Made by a program: the position numbers and the translations under genes
In this document: in pieces, positions 1-5,884 of the stretch
How positions within the stretch are numbered: the first letter of the stretch is position 1
Layout: every line of letters begins with the position of its first letter
The notes under the pieces: model-generated
The model's input: only the letters and a program-made list of their open reading frames with translations
Database searches by the model: none
Told to the model about the DNA's origin: nothing
From: Chloroflexota bacterium
Lineage (GTDB): Bacteria > Chloroflexota > UBA6077
DNA length: 6,070 bases
Assembly: GCA_021806765.1 (NCBI GenBank)
Contig: JAJZQR010000323.1
Coordinates: 1 to 6,070, forward strand
Direction of reading: 5' to 3'

Positions 1-1
1 G

Positions 2-80
2 CGTCATGCCCGCGAAGGCGGGCATCCAGGGTCCTCTCCGAGCGGTGATGTCCTGGACCCCCGCTTTCGCGGGGGTGACG
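2..80. repeat. Family A composite inverted repeat, copy 1 (MITE/REP-like)
   Basis: Two hairpin arms face each other. The left arm ATGCCCGC-gaag-GCGGGCAT (5-24) and the right arm ACCCCCGC-tttc-GCGGGGGT (57-76) are both perfect 8-bp stems. The ends also match as terminal inverted repeats: CGTCA at the left end, and the complement of TGACG at the right end. An inner TCCAGG is likewise repeated in inverted form. A second copy in the same orientation lies at 5957-6061. No open reading frame is carried, so this is a non-autonomous, REP/MITE-like dispersed element. The structure is seen directly. That it is genome-wide is inferred from the two copies here and from similar elements I recall in other high-GC bacteria. 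Confidence 0.8.
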
Positions 81-111
81 AAGGGCAGACTATCTGGGGC
101 CAGCTGCTTAG

Positions 112-174
112 TGGGCGGGGTTGCCTCAACCCCGCCGTCGAGGCTGACCGACGGGCGGGTTGCCCCAACCCGCG
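112..174. repeat. Family B double-hairpin repeat, copy 1
   Basis: Two perfect hairpins lie in tandem. The first is GGCGGGGTTG (114-123), loop CCT, CAACCCCGCC (127-136). The second is GCGGGTTG (155-162), loop CCC, CAACCCGC (166-173). Between them GTCG...CGAC can also pair. A related arrangement (GGGCGGGG, CCCCGTCGAG, then a CGGGTTG/CAACCCG hairpin) recurs at 1534-1584, so this is a dispersed repeat and not a single terminator. It lies between repeat A and the ion-channel gene, and no gene is visible in 1-198. Confidence 0.7.
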
Positions 175-231
175 CTACTGAGACAACTGTATTGTTAAGT
201 GGTCTCAGCGTGCATAACCGGGCATAGCAGA

Positions 232-780
232 ATGGTACGGGCATGTATTCGGTGCGGGCCTACTTGGTCGCCTGGCCGGTCAGCCTCGTCAGCAGGCTCG
301 AGTTGCGGCATCGACTATGCACACCTCTGCCTAGAGCCCGAGGAGTGCAGCCTCTGTGACGGGAGTGTGAGTAGGGTGATCCGCCGTCTTGGCGAACTTG
401 CGAGAGGGAACCTGCGCTACTGGCGCTGGGTGATCGGGAATATCCGCAGAAATGTCGATGGGCACTGGCCCATCTTCGGCTCCTTGCTGTCTTTCGCCTT
501 TGTATCGGCCGCGGCGTTGTACGCTGTGGAGGCTCCTCGGGGGAGCCCCATCGACAGCTACTGGAAGGCATTCTTCACGACCTGGATCACCATGACGACG
601 GTAGGCTACGGGAACCTGGTTCCAGTGACCTTTCTTGGGCAGATCATCGTAAGCGTTGACGCCATAGTCGGCTTGGTGCTGGTAGGCATGATCGTTTGGT
701 TCGTTACCGGTTCGCTCCAGGGATCCTCCAACCCTCCCGACCCGCCCAGCGGTGGAAGTGGAGATCGGATGGACGAGTGA
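232..780 (+). CDS. Two-transmembrane potassium channel (Ion_trans_2 family)
   Basis: A small K+-selective pore subunit of the inner membrane, expected to work as a tetramer. Numbered from the ATG at 232 (182 aa): a basic stretch precedes TM1 (about 80-99), the pore helix is about 110-122, the selectivity filter TVGYG is at 123-127, and TM2 is about 135-159 with a hinge-like Gly at 147. A polar 20-residue tail follows. There is no RCK or cyclic-nucleotide domain, so the gating signal is unknown. The start is uncertain. GTG 199, ATG 232, GTG 367 and GTG 376 are in frame; none has a strong ribosome site, although GGGAG at 361-365 would suit GTG 376. The longer forms add a cysteine-rich stretch (C5xxC8, C25, C33, C39xxC42) of unproven meaning. 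Oddities are Asn after GYG where Asp is usual, and an Asp (143) inside TM2. The channel identity is firm; the start is not. Confidence 0.8.
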   Translation: MVRACIRCGPTWSPGRSASSAGSSCGIDYAHLCLEPEECSLCDGSVSRVIRRLGELARGNLRYWRWVIGNIRRNVDGHWPIFGSLLSFAFVSAAALYAVEAPRGSPIDSYWKAFFTTWITMTTVGYGNLVPVTFLGQIIVSVDAIVGLVLVGMIVWFVTGSLQGSSNPPDPPSGGSGDRMDE

Positions 781-804
781 GTTGGTCCATGGGTTAACAC
801 TACT

Positions 805-828
805 TTGGCGCCATTTCTGCGGCGCCAA
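805..828. terminator. Hairpin downstream of the channel gene
   Basis: A perfect 8-bp inverted repeat, TTGGCGCC (805-812) and GGCGCCAA (821-828), with an 8-base loop, begins 25 bases after the channel stop codon. No T-run follows, so this is not a textbook intrinsic terminator. Position favours an mRNA 3'-end structure, but an operator or a half-palindromic binding site is possible. The rest of 781-1042 shows no gene and no promoter I can recognise. Confidence 0.4.
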
Positions 829-1030
829 TGTCGTATTAGCGTCGTGTGCCCTGGGGCCCGCCTTGAACCATTGCGGACTTACGCCGGTGTGCTCAGTGCT
901 GCAGCCGGTACGCATATTGCCTGAGCCCCTCGCCGTGAACCGTCGTGGTTAACGTGCGGCATCGGGTCCACCCTCGGTGCCGATCCTATTGCCACGGCTT
1001 ATGGGGCCGAGGGCGTCATCGTCGTGCACC

Positions 1031-1036
1031 AGGAGG
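1031..1036 (+). promoter_or_regulatory. Shine-Dalgarno site of the DUF6325 gene
   Basis: AGGAGG sits 6 bases before the ATG at 1043. It decides the start against the upstream in-frame ATG at 977, whose 22 extra residues do not resemble the family. Confidence 0.85.
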
Positions 1037-1042
1037 TACAGT

Positions 1043-1483
1043 ATGGCCATGGGTCCGGTCGAGTTCGTGGTGATCAGGTTCGATGGGAACAAGTTCAGGG
1101 GCGAGATCCTCCCGGAGCTGGAGGCGATACGGAGCAAGGGAATAGTCCGGCTGATCGACCTGCTCTTCGTCATGAAAGACAGGGACGGCAAGGTCGCAGT
1201 GAGGGAGATCTCGGACTTGACGGGTGGAGAAGGACATAAGTTCGGCTCCCTTGCCAGTGATCTAGTACCGATGCTCTCGCAAGACGATGTGGAAACCGTC
1301 GCCCGCGACATGCCGAACAACAGTTCCCAGGCCCTGATCCTCTTCGAGCACACCTGGGCGACCAGACTGAAGCAGGCAGTCCTCAACGCGGGGGGTGAGG
1401 TAGTCTCGCAGGGCAGAGTGCCACCAGAAGTGGTGGAGCAGGTGCAACAGGAAGTGGCGATGGAGAAGAGGAAGGCGGCGTGA
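1043..1483 (+). CDS. DUF6325 family protein
   Basis: A 146-aa soluble protein with no signal peptide or membrane helix. The N-terminus MGPVEFVVIRF, the segment IVRLIDLLFVMKDRDGKV, the region ending in LILFEHTWATRLKQAVLNAG, and the final GEVVSQGRVPPEVV follow the pattern I know from DUF6325 (GPVxYxVxEF, IRVLDLxFVxKDxDG, ENTWAxxxxxAxxxxG, GRIPxxxV). The length is also typical. The family has no established function. The fold is probably an alpha/beta domain resembling DUF1269-type proteins, but that is inference. A SHOCT protein follows after a 124-base gap, a pairing I recall from actinobacterial genomes. The gap holds repeat B, so co-transcription is plausible but not shown. Family membership is from recalled sequence pattern, not a search. 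Confidence 0.8.
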   Translation: MAMGPVEFVVIRFDGNKFRGEILPELEAIRSKGIVRLIDLLFVMKDRDGKVAVREISDLTGGEGHKFGSLASDLVPMLSQDDVETVARDMPNNSSQALILFEHTWATRLKQAVLNAGGEVVSQGRVPPEVVEQVQQEVAMEKRKAA

Positions 1484-1533
1484 CTCGCCCTGCGCTGTTG
1501 CGACCGGCAGACCGGATCAGGTGAGTCCTATCG

Positions 1534-1584
1534 GGCGGGGCTGAGGACATCCCCGTCGAGAGTGGCGGGTTGGCCTCAACCCGT
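1534..1584. repeat. Family B repeat, copy 2
   Basis: GGGCGGGG, a short spacer and CCCCGTCGAG (GGGG at 1537-1540 can pair with CCCC at 1551-1554) are followed by the hairpin CGGGTTG (1566-1572), loop GCCT, CAACCCG (1577-1583). Order and motifs match copy 1 at 112-174, but the first stem has decayed. It occupies the gap between the DUF6325 and SHOCT genes. It could act as a transcript-attenuating or mRNA-stabilising structure there; no function is proven. Confidence 0.6.
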
Positions 1585-1607
1585 TCTGCCAAGTTGGGAG
1601 GACCAGG

Positions 1608-1883
1608 ATGCCAGTGGTAGTGAGAAGACGAGGTGTGGGGCTGCTGGGTGCCACGATGGTTGGCGCTGCCGGCTACGCGGCTGGTAAGTCTGCAGGCAAA
1701 GGGGCGGCTCCGCCGCCACAGCCTCAGGCAGCCCAACCGCAGGCGCCCGAGGCGGCGCCCGCTCCAGGCGCCATGACCGATGAAAAGATCGCCCAACTGA
1801 AGAAGCTTGGCGAACTGAAACAGTCCGGAGTCCTGACTGAAGAGGAGTTCGAGGCGCAAAAGGCCAAGATCCTCGCTTCGTAG
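1608..1883 (+). CDS. SHOCT domain-containing small protein
   Basis: A 91-aa protein in three parts. Residues 1-33 begin with a basic run (RRR, 6-8) and a glycine/alanine-rich hydrophobic stretch (9-32, with G at 9, 11, 14, 19, 22, 26, 30), resembling a glycine-zipper membrane-associated segment. Residues 34-55 are a Pro/Ala/Gln linker. Residues 60-89 (KIAQLKKLGELKQSGVLTEE then EFEAQKAKIL) are a clear SHOCT domain, a short C-terminal helical module thought to mediate oligomerisation. The start is supported by GGGAGG at 1596-1601, six bases before ATG. Pairing with the upstream DUF6325 gene suggests a joint role, possibly at the membrane, but no activity is known. The gene ends 13 bases before the shared inverted repeat. 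Confidence 0.85.
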   Translation: MPVVVRRRGVGLLGATMVGAAGYAAGKSAGKGAAPPPQPQAAQPQAPEAAPAPGAMTDEKIAQLKKLGELKQSGVLTEEEFEAQKAKILAS

Positions 1884-1896
1884 CAGGCGCCGTGAC

Positions 1897-1928
1897 GGTT
1901 AGGGGCGAAGACCGATTCGCCCCTAACC
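1897..1928. terminator. Shared bidirectional hairpin between convergent genes
   Basis: GGTTAGGGGCGAA (1897-1909) and TTCGCCCCTAACC (1916-1928) form a perfect 13-bp stem with a 6-base loop. It lies exactly between the plus-strand SHOCT gene (stop ends at 1883) and the minus-strand maturase, whose TAG stop (1925-1923) is inside the stem. A symmetric stem can serve both transcripts. Neither strand has a long U-tract, so it is a terminator-like or RNase-blocking 3' end rather than a classic intrinsic terminator. Confidence 0.7.
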
Positions 1929-3266
1929 CTGTTCTGTCGTTCCGAGCAGGGCTGGCCGGTTGTCTCGGCCGTGGCATCTCTTGAACTTGATCCCGCTGCC
2001 ACAGGGGCAGGGATCGTTGCGTCCGGCCCTGGCAAAGGCGGCCCTCAGTCGCCCATCATCTCGCGCGTAGACCTGCATGATCTCCACCGGCGCTCGATTC
2101 TGCCGCAGCAGCTCCGCCATGAGGCGCATCGGGCGATCCACGCGCCGGAAAAAGCGCTTGTAGCCCGCACAGAGGTAGTTCAGCCCTGACTCACCGTCGG
2201 GCGCACGGATGAAGCGGTCTTTGGGGCAGCCGCCATGGCAGGTGAAGCGCACCTCGCACTTGTGGCAGTAGCCGGGCAGGGCGTCGAGCTTGTCGCGGCC
2301 GAACTTGACCTGCTGATCGGACCCTACCAGCTCGACCAGCGGCTTCTCCAGGATGTTGCCGAGCCTGTGCCGTGGCTCGACGAAGTGGTCGCACGAATAG
2401 ATGTCGCCGTTGTGCTCCATCGCCAGCGCTGTGCCGCAGGTTGGCGAGAAGACGCAGAGGCCCGATGGCTCGCCGTACCAGTTGGCCAGGGCGACGTCGA
2501 ACATCTGCACGTACACCCCGCCGACGTCGTGCCGGACCCATTCCTCGAACACTGCGACCAGGAACTCCCCGTACTCCTCTGCCGTCACCGAACGATCGGT
2601 CACCCGGTCACTAGAAGGGACTCCCCCCTGGTGCAAACGCTCGACGATCGGGATGAACTGGATGAACCGGGCCCTACCTTCGTCGCGGAGAAAGCGATAG
2701 ACCTCCAGCGGATGGGCCGCGTTGGCACTGTGGATCGAGGTGAGGGCGTTGTACTCGACCCCATGTCTCTGCAAGTAGCCCAGTCCCCGCATGACCCTAT
2801 CGAAGGTCGGCGCCCCGCTCTTATCCGCCCGGTATCGATCGTGGAGTTCTCTGGGACCATCGATGCTGATACCGACCAGGAAGTTGTGCTCTTTGAAGAA
2901 GGCTGCCCACTCGTCGTCGATCAGCGTGCCGTTGGTCTGGATGGTGTTCTCGATCTTCATGCCGTGTCTGGCGTACTTCTTCTGGATCTCGATGGAGCGG
3001 CGGAAGAAATCGAGTCCCATGAGAGTCGGCTCGCCGCCCTGCCACGCCACCGTGACTTCGGGTACCTGGTGAGCTTGGATCAACTGCCTGAGGTAGCTAT
3101 CGAGCAGTTCGTCCCCCATACGGAACCGGCTGCCCGGGTAGAGCATCTCCTTGGAGAGGAAGAAACAGTAGCTGCAGTCCAGGTTACAGATCGCGCCCGT
3201 GGGTTTCGCCAGCAGATGAAAGGCCGGGGGCGCACCAGGAGTATCGGCTGACGACACAGGGCTCAT
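1923..3266 (-). CDS. Anaerobic sulfatase-maturating enzyme (radical SAM/SPASM) with C-terminal SEC-C motif
   Basis: Oxidises the active-site Cys (or Ser) of sulfatases to C-alpha-formylglycine in the cytoplasm without oxygen, using S-adenosylmethionine. The radical SAM motif is C27xxxC31xxC34, followed by QGGEPTL (76-82) and SIDGP (134-138). Eight further cysteines (271, 277, 292, 334, 337, 343, 347, 366) match in order and spacing the two auxiliary [4Fe-4S] clusters of Clostridium perfringens anSME. Asp293, right after C292, matches that enzyme's proposed catalytic base. At 447 aa it is longer than the usual 370-410 because residues 415-433 add GRNDPCPCGSG...KRCHG, a SEC-C zinc motif (C420, C422, C431, H432). 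The start is fixed by an in-frame TGA directly before ATG 3266. The gene lies 20 bases after the sulfatase, its probable substrate, and overlaps the 3' hairpin at its stop codon. General peptide-modifying SPASM enzymes are the alternative, but context and the Asp favour anSME. Confidence 0.93.
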   Translation of the reverse strand: MSPVSSADTPGAPPAFHLLAKPTGAICNLDCSYCFFLSKEMLYPGSRFRMGDELLDSYLRQLIQAHQVPEVTVAWQGGEPTLMGLDFFRRSIEIQKKYARHGMKIENTIQTNGTLIDDEWAAFFKEHNFLVGISIDGPRELHDRYRADKSGAPTFDRVMRGLGYLQRHGVEYNALTSIHSANAAHPLEVYRFLRDEGRARFIQFIPIVERLHQGGVPSSDRVTDRSVTAEEYGEFLVAVFEEWVRHDVGGVYVQMFDVALANWYGEPSGLCVFSPTCGTALAMEHNGDIYSCDHFVEPRHRLGNILEKPLVELVGSDQQVKFGRDKLDALPGYCHKCEVRFTCHGGCPKDRFIRAPDGESGLNYLCAGYKRFFRRVDRPMRLMAELLRQNRAPVEIMQVYARDDGRLRAAFARAGRNDPCPCGSGIKFKRCHGRDNRPALLGTTEQG

Positions 3267-3280
3267 TCAGCTGTCTCGGC

Positions 3281-3288
3281 TCCTCCTC
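3281..3288 (-). promoter_or_regulatory. Ribosome binding site of the maturase, overlapping the sulfatase stop
   Basis: On the minus strand the sulfatase stop TGA (3289-3287) runs straight into GAGGAGGA, a strong Shine-Dalgarno match. It sits 14 bases before the maturase ATG, longer than the usual 5-9. Its overlap with the stop codon suggests that ribosomes ending the sulfatase can re-initiate on the maturase (translational coupling). Confidence 0.6.
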
Positions 3289-5698
3289 AAGCTCTCATCC
3301 CGTGGGCCACCAGATTGTGATGCGCTGCATGGTGCAATGTGGCCTCTTCATCATGCGTCTCCACCGGCTTGAGATCGAAGACGACCTTCTTCACCGTCCC
3401 GGTGAACTTGAAGGGCGACTTATCGGCGTAGCTCAGATCGACGGGATGACCGTTGTCCCTGCCGATATCCATGCCTGCGTAGACGGAGAACCGGAACGGG
3501 ACCGTATTGTCCATCCGCCCTTTGCCCACCGGCTTGTCGTTGACGTAGAGGGTGACCTCGCCGCCGGTCGAGGGCTTGGGGGCGTCGGCAGCGAACTCCA
3601 TGCGCACGTTGACGCTGCCCGCCGGCAGCGGGTCCTCAGACTCCTGCTTGTAGACGTACACCCCCATCATGCTGTAGGTGTGCTTCAGTCTGCCGTCGGT
3701 GTCGACCCAGAGGGCGAATCCCCCGAGGTGGTCGGCCTCGGCCACGATGACGCCCTCAGCGCCGCCCTCTGGGATGTCGAGATCGGCGCTGATGCTGTAG
3801 GAGTGGTTGTAGATGCGAGGGATCATGCCCGACGCTACGTTCTGCACGTCTCCGTAGTAGGTGAAGCTGGTCTGCTGCCCCAGCGGAGGGACGATGCTGA
3901 AGTAGAAGGAGAAGGTTGCCAGCAGCGGTGTGACCTGATACTTCTCGGCCTCTTGCCAGAAGAGATCCTGGAGCTCCTTGAGTTTCTCCGGATGCTGCTT
4001 CGCCAGGTCGGTCGCCTGAGAGAAGTCGTTCGGCAGGTAGTAGAGCTCCCACGGGTCGTCGTCGGGGTTGTAGACGTCAGGGGCGAACTTGGCCATCGTG
4101 GAGGGAGTGGTGTCCCACGGGAGCCTGGGCAGCATCGAACAGGCCCACCAGCCGTCCTTGTACATTGCCCGGTTGCCGACGATCTCGAAATACTGCTGCG
4201 TGTGCTTCTCGGGGGCGTCGGCGTTGTCGAAGCTCTCCGCGAAGCTCACGCCGTGCATCGGCTGCTGCTTGACTCCGTTGACCTCCAACGGAAACGGCAA
4301 GCCTGCAGCGGCAAGAACGGTTGGAGCAATGTCGATGCAGTGGGTGAATTGCGACCGCAGGCTACCAGGGTCATTGATCCGCCTCGGCCACATGACGACC
4401 ATAGGGTCGCGGGTGCCGCCGAGGTGGGAGGCAAACTGCTTGCCCCATTGAAACGGGCAGTTGCCGGCCCACGCCCACGCAGCCGCGTAGTGAGGAGCCA
4501 TCATTTCAGTGCCCCACACGTCGAGGCCACCATACTGGTCGATGAGTTGCAGTTGCTGCTGGCTGGTGAGGGGGACACTGTTTAAGAACGTGATCTCGTT
4601 GAAGGAACCGGTGTGGGTCCCCTCCAGGCTGGCACCGTTGTCGCCCCAGACGTAGAAGACGAGGGTGTCGTCGAGTTCGCCCATCTCTTCGATCGCGTCC
4701 AGCAGGCGGCCGGCGTTCCAGTCGGCGTTCTCCTGGTAGCCCGCGTAGACCTCCATCTGGCGGGCGTAGAGCTTCTTCTCATCGTCCGACAGCGAGTCCC
4801 AGGCGGGCATCGCGTCCGGGCGAGGCGTGCGCCTGGCGTCGGACGGTATCACGCCTAATTTCTCTTGTCGCTCGAACGTTTCCTCCCGTAACCTGTCCCA
4901 GCCCATGTCGAACTTGCCTTTGTATCGGGCGCTCCACTCTGTCGGCACCTGATGCGGTGCATGGCTGCAGCCGGTGGAAAAGTAGATGAACCAGGGCTTG
5001 GCGGGGTCCTGAGCCCGCACGCCGTGCAGCCACTCCACCGCCTTGTCGGCCATGGCGTCGGGCAGGTAGTAGTTCTTGTCCTCCGGCACGCCGATGATGG
5101 TGCTGTTCTCGGTGATGATCGGGTCGAATTGCCCGGACTCACCGCCGAGGAAGCCCCAGAAGTAGTCGAAGCCCCAGGCGTTAGGCCAGCGGTCGAAGGG
5201 GCCGGCCGGCCCCTGCTGGTGGTGCGGAGTCATGTGCCACTTGCCGAAGGCGGCGGTGCTGTAGCCGTTCATCTGCAGGATCTGGGGGAAGGGCGCGCAG
5301 TTCTGGGGACGGGCCGCGTTGTATCCGGGGAACGGTCCGGGCAGTTCGCCTACGGAGCCGAAACCCACGGCGTGGTGGTTGCGTCCGGTGAGCATCGCGG
5401 CGCGCGTCGGCGAGCAGAGCGCGGTGACGTGGAAGCGGTTGTACTTGAGGCCTTCCTCGGCAGTGCGGGTCAGGTTCGGCGTATTGATGGGCCCGCCGAA
5501 GGTGCTAGGATTGCCGAACCCTGCGTCGTCGATCAGAACGAGCAGTATGTTCGGCGCCCCCTCGGGCGGCCTCACGGCCCCCGTGATCCCCCAATCAGGC
5601 TGGGAGCCCTTGAGAGTGCGGTTCCTGATGCCCTTGAAGGGCGGGTCGGGGATCGGTAGCACGGTGCGGTCGACGGCATCCTTGGGCTTGGTGGACAT
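3287..5698 (-). CDS. atsA: Arylsulfatase, Cys-type (AtsA-like), with C-terminal beta-sandwich domain
   Basis: Hydrolyses sulfate esters to sulfate and an alcohol. The 803-aa product has a sulfatase domain at about 48-470, a C-terminal subdomain, and a beta-sandwich region at about 600-775. The maturation motif is C95-S-P-T-R99, followed by AAMLTGR, so C95 is the formylglycine site. Calcium ligands D57, D58, D353 and N354 are present. The D57-to-C95 spacing of 38 equals D13-to-C51 in Pseudomonas aeruginosa AtsA. K153 and H155 (GKWH), H246/H249 (HAPH) and probably K420 complete the active site. Overall order resembles the roughly 790-aa mycobacterial AtsA group. There is no signal peptide or membrane segment, so it is probably cytoplasmic. 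The ATG at 5698 is chosen because GGGAG precedes it by 7 bases; the GTG at 5761 is rejected. The last 22 residues hold six histidines. It is the first gene of an operon with its maturase. Substrate unknown; the symbol is by resemblance. Confidence 0.93.
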   Translation of the reverse strand: MSTKPKDAVDRTVLPIPDPPFKGIRNRTLKGSQPDWGITGAVRPPEGAPNILLVLIDDAGFGNPSTFGGPINTPNLTRTAEEGLKYNRFHVTALCSPTRAAMLTGRNHHAVGFGSVGELPGPFPGYNAARPQNCAPFPQILQMNGYSTAAFGKWHMTPHHQQGPAGPFDRWPNAWGFDYFWGFLGGESGQFDPIITENSTIIGVPEDKNYYLPDAMADKAVEWLHGVRAQDPAKPWFIYFSTGCSHAPHQVPTEWSARYKGKFDMGWDRLREETFERQEKLGVIPSDARRTPRPDAMPAWDSLSDDEKKLYARQMEVYAGYQENADWNAGRLLDAIEEMGELDDTLVFYVWGDNGASLEGTHTGSFNEITFLNSVPLTSQQQLQLIDQYGGLDVWGTEMMAPHYAAAWAWAGNCPFQWGKQFASHLGGTRDPMVVMWPRRINDPGSLRSQFTHCIDIAPTVLAAAGLPFPLEVNGVKQQPMHGVSFAESFDNADAPEKHTQQYFEIVGNRAMYKDGWWACSMLPRLPWDTTPSTMAKFAPDVYNPDDDPWELYYLPNDFSQATDLAKQHPEKLKELQDLFWQEAEKYQVTPLLATFSFYFSIVPPLGQQTSFTYYGDVQNVASGMIPRIYNHSYSISADLDIPEGGAEGVIVAEADHLGGFALWVDTDGRLKHTYSMMGVYVYKQESEDPLPAGSVNVRMEFAADAPKPSTGGEVTLYVNDKPVGKGRMDNTVPFRFSVYAGMDIGRDNGHPVDLSYADKSPFKFTGTVKKVVFDLKPVETHDEEATLHHAAHHNLVAHGMRA

Positions 5699-5705
5699 GA
5701 TGGTG

Positions 5706-5716
5706 CTCCCCCTCCT
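5706..5716 (-). promoter_or_regulatory. Ribosome binding site of the arylsulfatase
   Basis: The minus strand reads AGGAGGGGGAG, with the proximal GGGAG (5710-5706) ending 7 bases before ATG 5698. This supports the start at MSTKPKD rather than the longer frame opening at 5761. Confidence 0.8.
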
Positions 5717-5814
5717 GTTGTCGCTCGAATCGCCCGCGTTTCTCGTTGGGCCGAGCCACACCCCTCGGCCCTCGTGGTCTTCTTCCCGAGACAGGCATGC
5801 CGGTAACTCGACTG

Positions 5815-5830
5815 CAGAGTCGCAACTCTG
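5815..5830. promoter_or_regulatory. Short inverted repeat in the operon leader
   Basis: CAGAGT (5815-5820), loop CGCA, ACTCTG (5825-5830): a perfect 6-bp hairpin about 115 bases before the sulfatase start. It could be a leader-RNA hairpin or a repressor half-site pair. A repeat this short can occur by chance. Confidence 0.25.
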
Positions 5831-5884
5831 TCGGGGGTGAATCCAAGGTTCAATCCACTGGTAAGAAGAGGGTCTGCACGTAAT

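Noticed and set aside
1..180. CRISPR array or insertion sequence at the left edge
   Set aside because: The repeats are paired hairpins and not evenly spaced direct repeats, and there is no transposase or cas gene.
331..915. 194-aa minus-strand open frame over the channel gene
   Set aside because: The opposite strand encodes an unmistakable TVGYG pore, and this frame has no domain pattern.
752..952. 66-aa plus-strand open frame after the channel
   Set aside because: It overlaps the channel end and the 805-828 hairpin, has no ribosome site, and no family resemblance.
977..1042. Upstream ATG extending the DUF6325 protein by 22 residues
   Set aside because: No ribosome site precedes it, while AGGAGG precedes ATG 1043 at ideal spacing and the family begins at GPVEF.
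2235..3251. 338-aa plus-strand open frame
   Set aside because: It lies antisense inside the maturase gene, shows no family pattern, and is open because of high GC content and codon bias on the other strand.
3302..4585. 427-aa plus-strand open frame
   Set aside because: Fully antisense to the sulfatase. Its composition is Val/Leu/Arg/His-rich, as expected from reverse-strand reading, and it has no recognisable domain.
4952..5659. 235-aa plus-strand open frame
   Set aside because: Antisense to the sulfatase N-terminal half, which contains all the conserved catalytic motifs.
5699..5761. GTG start at 5761 adding 21 residues to the sulfatase
   Set aside because: The added residues include the sequence of the ribosome binding site for ATG 5698 and show no conserved feature.
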